Of a stretch of 64,000 nucleotides of DNA, positions 18,898-28,673 are shown in pieces (within the stretch, counting starts at the first letter, position 1; the number at the start of each line of letters is the position of its first letter). The translations under genes were made by a program, and so were the position numbers. Under the pieces are notes generated by a model. That model saw only the letters and a program-made list of their open reading frames with translations. It was not told where the DNA came from and did not search any database. The stretch is from Lysobacter luteus (lineage in GTDB: Bacteria > Pseudomonadota > Gammaproteobacteria > Xanthomonadales > Xanthomonadaceae). The stretch lies in contig NZ_OU015430.1 in NCBI RefSeq assembly GCF_907164845.1, forward strand, positions 1,354,001 through 1,418,000. The letters are read 5' to 3'.

Positions 18898-20523
18898 ATG
18901 TCGCGCTATGCCCTCTACGCCGCCGCCATCGCACTGACCCTGCTGTCGGCGGTGATGACCTTTGCCTTCGACCGCGACTGGACGTGGGTCCTGTTGGCCG
19001 CCGGCGCGCTGACGGCACTGGGGACCTGGGACCTGCTGCAACAGCGCAGCACGCTGCGTCGCAACTACCCGCTGCTCGCACACTTCCGCTACGGACTGGA
19101 GTCGATCGGCCCCGAGATGCGGCAGTACTTCATCCAGGCAGATACCGCCGAGGTGCCGTTCTCGCGCCTGCAGCGTGCACTTGTCTACCAGCGCTCCAAG
19201 TCGGTTATCGATACCCGCCCGTTCGGCACGTTGCAGGACGTCTATGGCCCCGACTACGAGTGGATCAACCACTCGATGGTGCCGAGCGAGCATGTCGACC
19301 CGGATTTCCGCGTGCTGGTTGGGGAGAAGAGCGCACAGCCGTACTCGGCGAGCGTGTTCAACATCTCGGCGATGAGCTTCGGGTCGCTGTCGGCCAATGC
19401 CATCCGCGCCCTCAACAAGGGCGCCAAGGCCGGCGGCTTCTATCACGACACCGGCGAAGGCTCGATCTCGCCGTATCACCGCGAACACGGGGGCGACCTG
19501 GTCTGGGAAATCGGCTCGGGCTACTTCGGTTGCCGGGACAACGATGGCGGTTTCAGCGTCGAGCGGTTCGTCGAGAACGCCACCGACCCGCAGGTGAAGA
19601 TGATCGAGGTCAAACTGTCGCAGGGCGCCAAGCCCGGCCACGGCGGCGTGCTGCCCGCGCCCAAGGTCAGCCCTGAAATCGCGTTGACGCGTGGGGTGCC
19701 GCCCGGTGTCGAGTGTGTGTCACCGGCGCAGCACAGCGCCTTCTCGACCCCTATCGGCCTACTCGAGTTTGTCGCCCGCCTTCGCGAACTGTCCGGCGGC
19801 AAGCCGACCGGCTTCAAGCTGGCGATCGGGCATCCGTGGGAATGGTTCGGCATCGCCAAGGCGATGAAGGAAACCGGCATCCTGCCGGACTTCATCGTGG
19901 TCGACGGCGCGGAGGGCGGCACCGGCGCCGCGCCGGCGGAATTCATCGACCACGTCGGCCTGCCCATGCACGAGGCACTGATGCTCGTGCACAACACCCT
20001 GGTTGGGCTCGAGTTGCGCGACGACCTTCGGATGGCGGCGGCCGGCAAGGTCACCAGCGCGTTCGACATCGCGCGCACGCTGGCGATGGGCGCGGACTGG
20101 TGCAATGCGGGCCGGGGTTTCATGTTCGCGGTCGGCTGCATCCAGGCCCAGGCGTGCCACACCGACCATTGCCCCACCGGCGTGGCGACCCAGGATCCGC
20201 GACGCTGGCGCGGCCTGGATGTGGGGGACAAGTCCAGCCGCGTCTATAACTTCCACCACAACACCGTGCGCGCATTGCGCGACCTGGTGTGCGCGGCCGG
20301 GCTGGAGCATCCGCGTGAACTCGGGCCCGAGCACATCATGCGTCGGGTTACGCCGACCGAGGTCCGGTCGCTGGCGGCGCTGTACCGGTTCCTCGAACCC
20401 GGGGCCCTGTTGACGGGCCTGCCCGAGCACGCGGTGTTCAAGGCGTTCTGGGCGAGCGCACGCAGCGATTCGTTCGGTGCGCCCGACCGCGCGCGCAAGA
20501 TGCGCCAGAGCAAGTCGTTCTGA
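18898..20523 (+). CDS. Stand-alone FMN-binding glutamate synthase-like protein, membrane-anchored
   Basis: This 541-residue protein matches the FMN/synthase half of glutamate synthase. It has two N-terminal membrane helices (about 5-60) and no amidotransferase domain. The core motifs ISAMSFGSLSANAIRALNKGA, KLSQGAKPGHGG and VDGAEGGTGAAP are present. C414, C420 and C425 (C-x5-C-x4-C, then PTGVATQ) match the [3Fe-4S] ligands of GltB. GGGAG at 18888-18892 five bases before the ATG at 18898 decides this start over one at 18886. The physiological substrate of such stand-alone proteins is unknown, so I give no symbol. Confidence 0.88.
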   Translation: MSRYALYAAAIALTLLSAVMTFAFDRDWTWVLLAAGALTALGTWDLLQQRSTLRRNYPLLAHFRYGLESIGPEMRQYFIQADTAEVPFSRLQRALVYQRSKSVIDTRPFGTLQDVYGPDYEWINHSMVPSEHVDPDFRVLVGEKSAQPYSASVFNISAMSFGSLSANAIRALNKGAKAGGFYHDTGEGSISPYHREHGGDLVWEIGSGYFGCRDNDGGFSVERFVENATDPQVKMIEVKLSQGAKPGHGGVLPAPKVSPEIALTRGVPPGVECVSPAQHSAFSTPIGLLEFVARLRELSGGKPTGFKLAIGHPWEWFGIAKAMKETGILPDFIVVDGAEGGTGAAPAEFIDHVGLPMHEALMLVHNTLVGLELRDDLRMAAAGKVTSAFDIARTLAMGADWCNAGRGFMFAVGCIQAQACHTDHCPTGVATQDPRRWRGLDVGDKSSRVYNFHHNTVRALRDLVCAAGLEHPRELGPEHIMRRVTPTEVRSLAALYRFLEPGALLTGLPEHAVFKAFWASARSDSFGAPDRARKMRQSKSF

Positions 20524-20529
20524 CCGGTC

Positions 20530-20883
20530 TCAGTCGAGCAGATCGAGCACGCGCTCGGGAGGGCGACCGATCACCGCACGCCCACCGTTGACGAAGATCG
20601 GGCGCTCGATCAGCCGCGGGTGAGCCGCCATGGCCGCGATGATCCGGTCATCCGCGATCGACGCGTCGTCCAGCCCGAGTTCGCGGTACTCGGCCTCGCC
20701 GGTGCGCAACAGGGCACGGGGCGAAACGTCCAGCATCGCGACCAGCTGGCGTAGCTCGTCCTCGCCCGGCGAGGTGTCCAGGTAGGCGCGGATCTCGGGC
20801 TCGATGCCGCGTTCGCGCAGCAGCTCGAGTGCGCCGCGGGACTTGGAGCAGCGGGGGTTGTGATACAGGCGGGCAGCGGGCAT
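20530..20883 (-). CDS. arsC: Arsenate reductase (glutaredoxin type)
   Basis: This 117-residue ArsC-family protein has the catalytic cysteine C12 in HNPRCSKSR. The three arginines expected to bind arsenate are seen in RALLR, ERPIF and IGRPPE. The overall order YLDTSP, LLRTGEAEYRELGL and HPRLIERPI follows E. coli ArsC closely. No other ars genes are nearby, so it acts as a lone reductase or has another thiol-reductase role. It is convergent with the glutamate synthase-like gene and lies downstream of tRNA-Val, from which a terminator separates it. Confidence 0.88.
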   Translation of the reverse strand: MPAARLYHNPRCSKSRGALELLRERGIEPEIRAYLDTSPGEDELRQLVAMLDVSPRALLRTGEAEYRELGLDDASIADDRIIAAMAAHPRLIERPIFVNGGRAVIGRPPERVLDLLD

Positions 20884-20913
20884 GCGAACTCCTTGTCGAC
20901 GGTCGCCGCGGGC

Positions 20914-20940
20914 ATAAAAAAAGCCGGCGCGTGGCCGGCT
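20914..20940 (-). terminator. Rho-independent terminator for tRNA-Val
   Basis: Stem AGCCGGC (20922-20928) and GCCGGCT (20934-20940) around a five-base loop. On the minus strand it is followed by a run of seven T. It lies between tRNA-Val and arsC. Confidence 0.8.
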
Positions 20941-20949
20941 CCATACTAC

Positions 20950-21024
20950 TGGTGGGCGGTGCAGGGATCGAACCTGCGACCCTTGCCGTGTGAAGGCAAT
21001 GCTCTACCGCTGAGCTAACCGCCC
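20950..21024 (-). tRNA. tRNA-Val (anticodon CAC)
   Basis: A 75-base cloverleaf on the minus strand. Acceptor GGGCGGT pairs with ACCGCCC, the encoded CCA corresponds to 20950-20952, and the anticodon loop TTCACAC gives CAC. T-arm GGTTCGATCCC is present. Confidence 0.97.
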
Positions 21025-21042
21025 GGTATTGCTGGGCCGCGC

Positions 21043-21071
21043 AGTTTACTGGGCGCCGCGGACGCCGGCAA
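21043..21071 (-). promoter_or_regulatory. Promoter for tRNA-Val
   Basis: On the minus strand TTGCCG (21071-21066) and TAAACT (21048-21043) are exactly 17 bases apart. The predicted transcript start is about 12 bases before the tRNA 5' end. Confidence 0.6.
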
Positions 21072-21085
21072 GCCTTTCGGGCCGG

Positions 21086-22078
21086 TCAATACACCCGGCA
21101 CTGCATGAACCGCACCGGTTGCCCGCTCGAGGGGGCGGGCTGCAACTGCACGCGGGAAGCGCCGAGCGACTCGCTGCGCTCCAGCACCTCGCAGACGCCG
21201 TCGATCTGGTCATCGGTGGCATCGGGCATCAGGTGCACCACAAGGGTCGACCGGGTGGCCCAGCCGGCATCGACGACGCCGGGCAGGGCGGCGATGTCGC
21301 GTTCGATCTGTTCGCGCTGCTCCGCGTCGGATGCCGGTTCCGTGGCGCCGGCCGGCGTGTCCGTGGACGGTGCAGCGATCACGGGCGCCGCCGGCTCAAC
21401 CCCACGACCGGTCAACGGCATTTGCGAAGCGGGTGGGGCCACCATCGGCGGTACCGGGGCCGGCTTCGGGTCGCCGCCAGCGCTCCGCAACCCGCCAAGC
21501 AGCATTGCCAGCGCGACGCCGGCAGCCAGTGCCGCGACCCAGCCGAGCCCGATCGCCCGCAACGTGCGGCGGTGCGCCCTCGCCACGAGGTCGGTGTGCA
21601 CGCTTGGTGGCAGGAGGGGGTCGATCAGCGTCCACAGCATCGGCCCGTCCAGCAGCTCGATCGCCCCCGCGTGGCGGCGGGCATCGGGCTCGATCCGGCC
21701 GAGCGTGGTGAGGATGCCGCCACTCGCGCCGCTGGCCCGCACCGCCGAGGCAAGCTCCTCGACCATTGGACGCCCGACCCGGTAGTCGACGCCCTGCTTG
21801 CACGTCAGTAACCAGGTCTGGCCATCGCGGTTGAGCAGCAGGTCGGCCTTCTGGCCGCGGTCGGCGGACGGCTCCAGCCGGCTTGCCTCGAACCCCTGCG
21901 CCTGCAGCGCCTCGATGACGAAGCGCGAGAACTCCCGCCAACGCATCACCGCCAGGGTGCGCAGCCCGGCCTCCATCACCCATTTCCGGCATTGCACCCG
22001 CCACAACCAGGCACTGAGGCCGGCGCCGAGGACAAGTGCGATCACCAATGCAGTTACTAAGAATGGAACTGTCAGCAT
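21086..22078 (-). CDS. Membrane-anchored Mrr-like restriction endonuclease-fold protein
   Basis: This 330-residue protein has an N-terminal membrane helix (about 1-26) ending in basic residues. Next is a PD-(D/E)xK-like domain (about 45-165) with E49, D79 (KADLLL) and T92-C93-K94-Q95 where Mrr proteins have QxK. The block SGGILTTLGRIEPDARRHAGAIELLDG is the usual Mrr tail, seen here as two adjacent motifs. A second helix (about 175-196), a Pro/Ala linker and a C-terminal 70-residue alpha/beta domain follow. Charge distribution puts the nuclease fold in the cytoplasm and the tail in the periplasm. I chose the ATG at 22078; an upstream extension is not family-like. Activity is uncertain because the usual Q/E is a Thr. 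Confidence 0.75.
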   Translation of the reverse strand: MLTVPFLVTALVIALVLGAGLSAWLWRVQCRKWVMEAGLRTLAVMRWREFSRFVIEALQAQGFEASRLEPSADRGQKADLLLNRDGQTWLLTCKQGVDYRVGRPMVEELASAVRASGASGGILTTLGRIEPDARRHAGAIELLDGPMLWTLIDPLLPPSVHTDLVARAHRRTLRAIGLGWVAALAAGVALAMLLGGLRSAGGDPKPAPVPPMVAPPASQMPLTGRGVEPAAPVIAAPSTDTPAGATEPASDAEQREQIERDIAALPGVVDAGWATRSTLVVHLMPDATDDQIDGVCEVLERSESLGASRVQLQPAPSSGQPVRFMQCRVY

Positions 22079-22205
22079 TCCTGCGATCCACCTGGGGGGC
22101 AACGAAAGACCCGCGCAATATACGTCCGCGTCTGCGCACGCCGGGTGAGGCGCGGCACGGTTTGGCACCCCGCGGGCTGCCGGCCCCTGTGCGGGCCGGA
22201 ACGCC

Positions 22206-22478
22206 TCAGAACCGCTCGTCCAGTACGCGGCGGATCTCCGCTTCGATCGGGCCCTTCATCGCGCCCAGCAGGAACCCCAGTTGCGCCGTGACATGCACCT
22301 GTCCCGGCAGCAGGGCGATGCGGCCATCGATGCCGCTTCGGGTGAAGTCGAGGATGTCCCCGTCCCAGCGGCACTCGGCGCCGAACCGGTCGGCCAGCTT
22401 GTCGGCGATTTCCTGGACGGCCTGGCGCGCGCGCGGCGGGGCCAGTGTGTGGGGATGTTGGATGTCGATGCTTGCCAT
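22206..22478 (-). CDS. Polyhydroxyalkanoic acid system (PHA granule region) family protein
   Basis: This 90-residue protein starts at the ATG complementary to 22476-22478, with AGGAGG four bases upstream. The sequence MASIDIQHPHTL, the middle block AVQEIADKLADRFG and the end LLGAMKGPIEAEIRRVL match the small PHA_gran_rgn family, named from genes near PHA synthesis clusters. No phaC or phasin gene is in the window, so a PHA role is not supported locally. It is divergent from the FHA gene. Confidence 0.8.
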   Translation of the reverse strand: MASIDIQHPHTLAPPRARQAVQEIADKLADRFGAECRWDGDILDFTRSGIDGRIALLPGQVHVTAQLGFLLGAMKGPIEAEIRRVLDERF

Positions 22479-22569
22479 GGAACCTCCTGTGGAGTGCCAT
22501 TGTGCGGCGCGCCGCGAGGGGTTCACAGCCCATGGGCGACGTGTGGGGAGCGTGCTAGATTTTAGCGGC

Positions 22570-23361
22570 GTGAATGCCCTCAGCCTGCGATTTCCCGACC
22601 ACGACCGCAACGACCTGGCCCTGGGCCATGGCGTCCACGCGTTCGGCCGCGCCGACGATGGTGCCCTGGACCGAGTCGAGCACCGCGAAGACGCGCTGGT
22701 GCAGTTCTGCATCGACCGCCGCGGGGTCTGGCTGCAGTCCCGTGCGCCCGACGGCGCGGTGCACGTCAACGGCCGGCCGGTACGGCGCATGGCAATGCTG
22801 CGCGCCGGCGATGCCATCCACCTGGAAGGGGCCGAACTGGTCCTGCTGGGCACCTCGCCGGGGCCGATGCCGAAGGGCATCCCGAACGTGCGCGAGAGCG
22901 ACCGGCGCGCGGTGCTGCGCGGGGTTGGCGGGCCTTCCCATGGACGCTGTTTCAGCCTCGACCACGCGCGCGAGATCGGTCGCGATGTCGAATGCGACAT
23001 CCGCATCGACGGCCCTGCGATCGCCGAGCGCCATGCGCGGCTAGAGCCACACCAGGACGGCATCGTGCTGCGTGACCTGGGCGGCGCCAACGTGGTGGTC
23101 AACGGCCACGCGGTGCGCGAGGGGTTGTTGCAAGCCGGCGACCAACTGGTGGTGGGCAGCCACCGGTTCGTGATCGAGGCGCCGCTGTCACCGGGCATCG
23201 CGGACGCCACGGCCGTCCCGGAGGACGGGCACGATACGGAGACGGTAGACGACGCGCCTTCGCCGGTCGCGTCCTCGATACGACGCATGCCGTGGCTGTT
23301 GCTGGCCGCGGTGCTGCTGGCCGCGGCACTGACGCTGCTGTTGATGTTCGGCGCGCGCTGA
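22570..23361 (+). CDS. Double FHA-domain protein with C-terminal membrane anchor
   Basis: This protein of about 263 residues has two FHA-like domains. The first (about 15-100) contains AFGRADDG and [18 protein letters not shown] but lacks a clear canonical phospho-peptide site. The second (about 125-200) has the canonical core EIGRD, followed by [22 protein letters not shown] and [10 protein letters not shown]-terminal helix ([19 protein letters not shown]) would anchor it with the FHA domains in the cytoplasm. I chose the GTG at 22570, eight bases after a TAGATT -10-like box; GTG at 22540 or 22549 is possible. It probably binds phosphothreonine proteins; no kinase gene is adjacent. Confidence 0.82.
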   Translation: MNALSLRFPDHDRNDLALGHGVHAFGRADDGALDRVEHREDALVQFCIDRRGVWLQSRAPDGAVHVNGRPVRRMAMLRAGDAIHLEGAELVLLGTSPGPMPKGIPNVRESDRRAVLRGVGGPSHGRCFSLDHAREIGRDVECDIRIDGPAIAERHARLEPHQDGIVLRDLGGANVVVNGHAVREGLLQAGDQLVVGSHRFVIEAPLSPGIADATAVPEDGHDTETVDDAPSPVASSIRRMPWLLLAAVLLAAALTLLLMFGAR

Positions 23362-23407
23362 GCGCGCCCCGCCTTCCCGTCCCGACCTTCCCAATGGAGC
23401 TCCTGCG

Positions 23408-24493
23408 ATGACGCGCGCCTACAACTTCAGTGCCGGCCCTGCGACCCTGCCCGAAACCGTGCTGGAACAGGCGGGTGCCGAGCTCCTTGACTGGCACGGC
23501 GCCGGTGCCTCGATCGTCGAGCTGAGCCATCGTGGACCGGAGTTCATGCAGGTCGCATCCGAGGCCGAGGCCGACCTGCGCACGCTGCTGTCCGTACCCG
23601 ACGACTACGCGGTGCTGTTCCTGTCCGGCGGCGCGACCACCCAGCAGGCGCTGATCCCGCTCAACTTCGCCGCCCCCGGGCAAGCCGCGGACTACGTGGT
23701 GACGGGCCACTGGGGCAAGACCGCGATCAAGCAGGCGCACCCTTATGTGTCCGCCAACGTCGCCGCCGACGGTGAGGCGGGCGGTTTCCGGGACATTCCC
23801 GCGCGGGCCGATTGGCGGCTGTCCGACGACGCTGCGTACGTGCACGTCACCGCCAACGAGACCATCCACGGGGTGGAGTTCCGCGACACACCCGACGTGG
23901 GCGACGTCCCGCTGATCGCCGATTTCAGCTCGAGCATCGCCTCCGAACCCGTCGACGTGTCGCGCTACGCGATGATCTACGCCGGCGCGCAGAAGAACCT
24001 CGGGCCGGTCGGTGTGAGCGTGGTGATCGTGCGCCGGGAGCCGCTGGAGCGTAGCGGCCAGCCGCGCGCGCCCATCTTCGAATACGCCCGGCACGCGCAG
24101 AGCGGCTCGATGCTCAACACCCCGCCGACCTTCAACTGGTACCTGGCCGGGCTTGTTTTCAAGTGGATGCTGGCCGAAGGCGGCGTCGAGGAGTTCGCCC
24201 GCCGCAACCAGCGCAAGGCCGATGCCCTGTACGCGGCGATCGACGGATCCGGCGGTTTCTATCGCAACGAGGTCGCGCCGGCCGTGCGCTCGCGGATGAA
24301 CGTGCCGTTCTTCCTCCACGACGATGGACTGGACAAGGCGTTCCTCGCCGAGGCGAAGGAGGCCGGGTTGATCTCGCTGAAGGGCCACCGGGCACTGGGC
24401 GGCATGCGTGCCTCGATCTACAACGCCATGCCCGAGGCGGGCGTGCGCGCCTTGGTGGGGTTCATGGACGAGTTCCGGCAGCGGCACGGATGA
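23408..24493 (+). CDS. serC: Phosphoserine aminotransferase
   Basis: This 361-residue PLP enzyme makes 3-phosphoserine (and 4-phosphohydroxythreonine for vitamin B6). The N-terminus [15 protein letters not shown] is diagnostic. The PLP lysine is K196 in AGAQKNLGP. The motifs [10 protein letters not shown] and the C-terminal [20 protein letters not shown] follow. GGAGCT precedes the ATG. The stop overlaps aroA (ATGA), giving the serC-aroA operon known from other gammaproteobacteria, here with no gene in between. Confidence 0.97.
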   Translation: MTRAYNFSAGPATLPETVLEQAGAELLDWHGAGASIVELSHRGPEFMQVASEAEADLRTLLSVPDDYAVLFLSGGATTQQALIPLNFAAPGQAADYVVTGHWGKTAIKQAHPYVSANVAADGEAGGFRDIPARADWRLSDDAAYVHVTANETIHGVEFRDTPDVGDVPLIADFSSSIASEPVDVSRYAMIYAGAQKNLGPVGVSVVIVRREPLERSGQPRAPIFEYARHAQSGSMLNTPPTFNWYLAGLVFKWMLAEGGVEEFARRNQRKADALYAAIDGSGGFYRNEVAPAVRSRMNVPFFLHDDGLDKAFLAEAKEAGLISLKGHRALGGMRASIYNAMPEAGVRALVGFMDEFRQRHG

Positions 24494-25800
24494 CGACGCG
24501 GCAGGACTGGATCGCCGCGCTTGGCGGTCCGTTACACGGTTCGCTCGTGGTGCCAGGGGACAAGTCGGTGTCGCACCGTGCACTGATGCTCGGGGCGCTG
24601 GCCGACGGGGTCACGGAAGTCCACGGTTTCCTGGAAGGGGAGGACACGTGCGCCACGGCCCGCGTGCTCGGCCAGCTGGGCGTGCGCATCGAGTCTCCGG
24701 CGCCGCAGGTGCGGCGCATCCACGGGGTCGGGCTGGATGGACTGCGCGGCAGCGACGCCGAGCTGGATTGCGGCAATGCCGGCACCGGCATGCGGTTGCT
24801 GGCCGGCCTGCTCGCAGGACAGGCGTTCGACAGCGTGCTGGTGGGGGATGCGTCGCTGTCGCAACGGCCGATGCGGCGCGTGACAGAACCGCTGGCGGCG
24901 ATGGGGGCTCGCATCGATACAGGGCCGGGTGGGGTGCCGCCGCTTCGGATCCACGGCGGCCAATCGCTGTCCGGCATCGCCTACGACCTGCCGGTGGCGA
25001 GCGCACAGGTGAAGTCGGCCGTGCTGCTCGCCGGCCTGGGCGCACGTGGCACGACCACCGTGCGCGAGCCGCATCCGACCCGGGATTACACCGAACGGAT
25101 GCTGGCCGCGTTCGGTTATCCGATCGACTTCAAGCCCGGGTTTGCGAGCGTGCCGGGTGGACATCGCCTGGTTGCGACGCGGGTGGAAGTGCCGGCTGAT
25201 TTCTCGTCCGCTGCGTTCTTCGTGGTCGCCGCCAGCATCATCCCGGGGTCTGACCTGGTGCTGCGGTCGGTCGGGGTCAGCCCGAGGCGTACCGGGCTGT
25301 TGCAGGCGCTGCGGTTGATGGGCGCCGATATCGAAGAGACCGACAGTCGCGAGCAGGGCGGGGAGCCGGTCGCGGATCTGCGGGTGCGCCACGCGCCACT
25401 GACGGGCATCGAAGTGCCCGAAGCGCTGGTGCCGGACATGATCGACGAGTTCCCGGCGCTGTTCGTCGCCGCCGCATGCGCCTCAGGCCGCACGGTGGTA
25501 CGCGGCGCGGCCGAGTTGCGGGTCAAGGAGTCCGATCGGATCGGCACCATGGCCGCTGGATTGCGAGCACTTGGCATCCGGGCGGACGAGCGCGCGGACG
25601 GCGTCGTCATCCAAGGGGGGCGCCTGCGCGGTGGCGAGGTGGACGCCCACGGAGACCACCGGGTGGCTATGAGCTTTGCCGTCGCCGCCCAGCGCGCCGA
25701 GGGCGAGGTGCGCATCCGCGATGTCGCCAACGTCGCCACCTCGTTCCCGGGGTTCGTGTCGCTGGCTACCCAGGCCGGATTCGGACTGCGCGCCGGCTGA
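24490..25800 (+). CDS. aroA: 3-phosphoshikimate 1-carboxyvinyltransferase (EPSP synthase)
   Basis: This 436-residue shikimate-pathway enzyme joins PEP to shikimate-3-phosphate. GDKSVSHR (23-30) gives the substrate-binding lysine. [26 protein letters not shown] and [11 protein letters not shown] are further family motifs. The wording around GTGMRLL differs from the E. coli class I pattern GTAMRPL and looks closer to the other large EPSP synthase class, though the glycine of GNAG is kept. The ATG at 24490 overlaps the serC stop; the frame is open upstream but only as a shadow of serC. Confidence 0.96.
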   Translation: MTTRQDWIAALGGPLHGSLVVPGDKSVSHRALMLGALADGVTEVHGFLEGEDTCATARVLGQLGVRIESPAPQVRRIHGVGLDGLRGSDAELDCGNAGTGMRLLAGLLAGQAFDSVLVGDASLSQRPMRRVTEPLAAMGARIDTGPGGVPPLRIHGGQSLSGIAYDLPVASAQVKSAVLLAGLGARGTTTVREPHPTRDYTERMLAAFGYPIDFKPGFASVPGGHRLVATRVEVPADFSSAAFFVVAASIIPGSDLVLRSVGVSPRRTGLLQALRLMGADIEETDSREQGGEPVADLRVRHAPLTGIEVPEALVPDMIDEFPALFVAAACASGRTVVRGAAELRVKESDRIGTMAAGLRALGIRADERADGVVIQGGRLRGGEVDAHGDHRVAMSFAVAAQRAEGEVRIRDVANVATSFPGFVSLATQAGFGLRAG

Positions 25801-25817
25801 CCGGCGCGCGTGGCTCC

Positions 25818-26465
25818 TCAGCGTGAGGGTTCGAACGCGATCGGTACTACCACCGTGCCGACGGTCGGCCGGCCGTCAAGGGTCGCCGGTTCGAACCGCC
25901 AGCGTTTCACCGCGTCCACCGCGGTGCGGTCGAGCAGGCGCGAGCCGCTGCCCTGGCTGACCGACACCGAGGTCGGCACGCCATCGGGCCCGATCTCCGC
26001 CCTGACCATCACCGTTCCGCTTTCGCCACGGCGCAGTGCGCGCACGGGATACCGCGGGGCAGGGGTGGCGCCGGGGATCGGCCGGGGCTGGGTCAACGGG
26101 CTGGGTGGGGGGGGCGGCGGCGGTTCGACCGCGACCGGCGCCGGCGCTTCGACCAGCCGGGGCTCGTCCTGCTGCGCCACTTCGTCCTCGTCCGCCGGCT
26201 GTCGCTCGGCATCCATCCCGCTTGCGTCGCGACTGCCCGCGGGCAGGGGCACCGGCAACGGTTCGTAGGCGGACGGCGCGGCCGTGGGCGGCGTGCCGTT
26301 GGCGCGGAAGAAATCGTCGCCGTCGCGGTCGCCCGACCAGACCAGCGCAAACAGCACCAGGCCGATGACGAAGGCGCCCAACACCAGCCACAGGGCGCGC
26401 GGCGAAGGGCGCCACGAGGCGAGGTCGAAACGGGAACGCGACGGCTTGGTCGGGGATTCGGGCAT
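25818..26465 (-). CDS. tonB: TonB family energy transducer
   Basis: This 215-residue protein has a single N-terminal membrane helix (about 25-44, LVLGAFVIGLVLFALVW). A periplasmic proline-rich stretch (about 100-130, EPPPPPPPSPLTQP) follows, then a TonB C-terminal domain (about 135-215) with GTVMVRAEIGPDG and AVKRWRFEPATLDG. TonB couples the ExbBD motor to outer-membrane receptors. No exbBD is adjacent; the pair at 6.5-7.6 kb is 18 kb away. An in-frame ATG 12 codons upstream is an alternative start. Confidence 0.88.
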   Translation of the reverse strand: MPESPTKPSRSRFDLASWRPSPRALWLVLGAFVIGLVLFALVWSGDRDGDDFFRANGTPPTAAPSAYEPLPVPLPAGSRDASGMDAERQPADEDEVAQQDEPRLVEAPAPVAVEPPPPPPPSPLTQPRPIPGATPAPRYPVRALRRGESGTVMVRAEIGPDGVPTSVSVSQGSGSRLLDRTAVDAVKRWRFEPATLDGRPTVGTVVVPIAFEPSR

Positions 26466-26555
26466 GGGCGCGGCTCGGCGGCAGTCGTCGACATTGTGCA
26501 TGTCTGTGTTCAATGGTGCGCCAACGGCACCCATCCACGTCAATCCACGCGATAA

Positions 26556-27881
<1,326 letters not shown>

Positions 27882-27910
27882 GCCGCCACGCGGCACCAAG
27901 GCTGCAAGAA

Positions 27911-27940
27911 CAAGGGCCCTGCATGGGCCCTTGTTGTTTT
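27911..27940 (+). terminator. Rho-independent terminator after serS
   Basis: Stem CAAGGGCCC (27911-27919), five-base loop, GGGCCCTTG (27925-27933), then TTGTTTT. It ends serS transcription 30 bases after the stop codon. Confidence 0.85.
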
Positions 27941-27977
27941 CCGGGTCAAGACGAGGCGCACCGCGCGTCGCCGTAGC

Positions 27978-28562
27978 TCAGGCGGCCAGCGCCTCGCACG
28001 GGCCCTCGATGCGCTCGCGCGCGGACTTGATCGAGGCTTCGCGTTGCTCGGGCGAGACCGCCAGGCCTTCGGCGGTGATGAACTCCACGTCGGTGATCCC
28101 CCAGAAGCCGAACACGTAGCGCAGGTACGGCTCGATGAAGTTGGTCGGCGCATCACCCGAATGGAACCCGCCGTAGGCCCCGGCGACAAAGACGGTCTTG
28201 CCTCCTGCCAGTCCGACCGGTCCGGCCTCCGTGTACTTGAAGGTCTTGCCGGCCACGGAGATCCGGTCGATCCACGCCTTGAGCTGGCTCGGGATGTTGA
28301 AGTTGTACATCGGCAGCCCGACCACCACGACGTCGGCCGCGAGGAATTCCTCCATCATGGCGGCGGCCAACTCCGCCTCCTGCGCGTCCGCGCCGGCCAG
28401 CGAGCCACCGCTCAGGTGGGGCAGGCGGGCCTCGGCCAGGTCGCGGTAGCTGACCTCCAGTCCCGGGGTCGCGTCCTGCCAGCGCTTCACCATGGCGGCG
28501 CTGAGGGTGCGGCTGGTGGAGTTGTCGCCCAGGATGCTGGAATCGATATGCAGGAGCTTCAT
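27978..28562 (-). CDS. azoR: FMN-dependent NADH-azoreductase
   Basis: This 194-residue flavodoxin-fold quinone/azo reductase starts MKLLHIDSSILGDNS. It has the FMN-binding segments PMYNFNIPSQLKAWIDRI, FVAGAYGGFHSG and YLRYVFGFWGITDVEFI. Such enzymes reduce quinones and azo compounds by two electrons with NADH. GAGGAAA just before the ATG sets the start; the frame is open further upstream but not family-like. It is divergent from a LysR gene, which probably regulates it. Confidence 0.93.
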   Translation of the reverse strand: MKLLHIDSSILGDNSTSRTLSAAMVKRWQDATPGLEVSYRDLAEARLPHLSGGSLAGADAQEAELAAAMMEEFLAADVVVVGLPMYNFNIPSQLKAWIDRISVAGKTFKYTEAGPVGLAGGKTVFVAGAYGGFHSGDAPTNFIEPYLRYVFGFWGITDVEFITAEGLAVSPEQREASIKSARERIEGPCEALAA

Positions 28563-28673
28563 GGTTTCCTCGGTCCGAATGGGCTCGTGGCCCGACAGAA
28601 ACCAGAGTAGGTTGTTGCAGTTTCGGGATAAACCGCATCTAATGTCACGCAACGTTCTGCGTATGGGATAACC

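Noticed and set aside
16747-19641. A 964-codon open frame on the minus strand across yeiH, the transglycosylase and the glutamate synthase-like gene
   Set aside because: It spans three well-supported plus-strand genes and has no recognisable domain.
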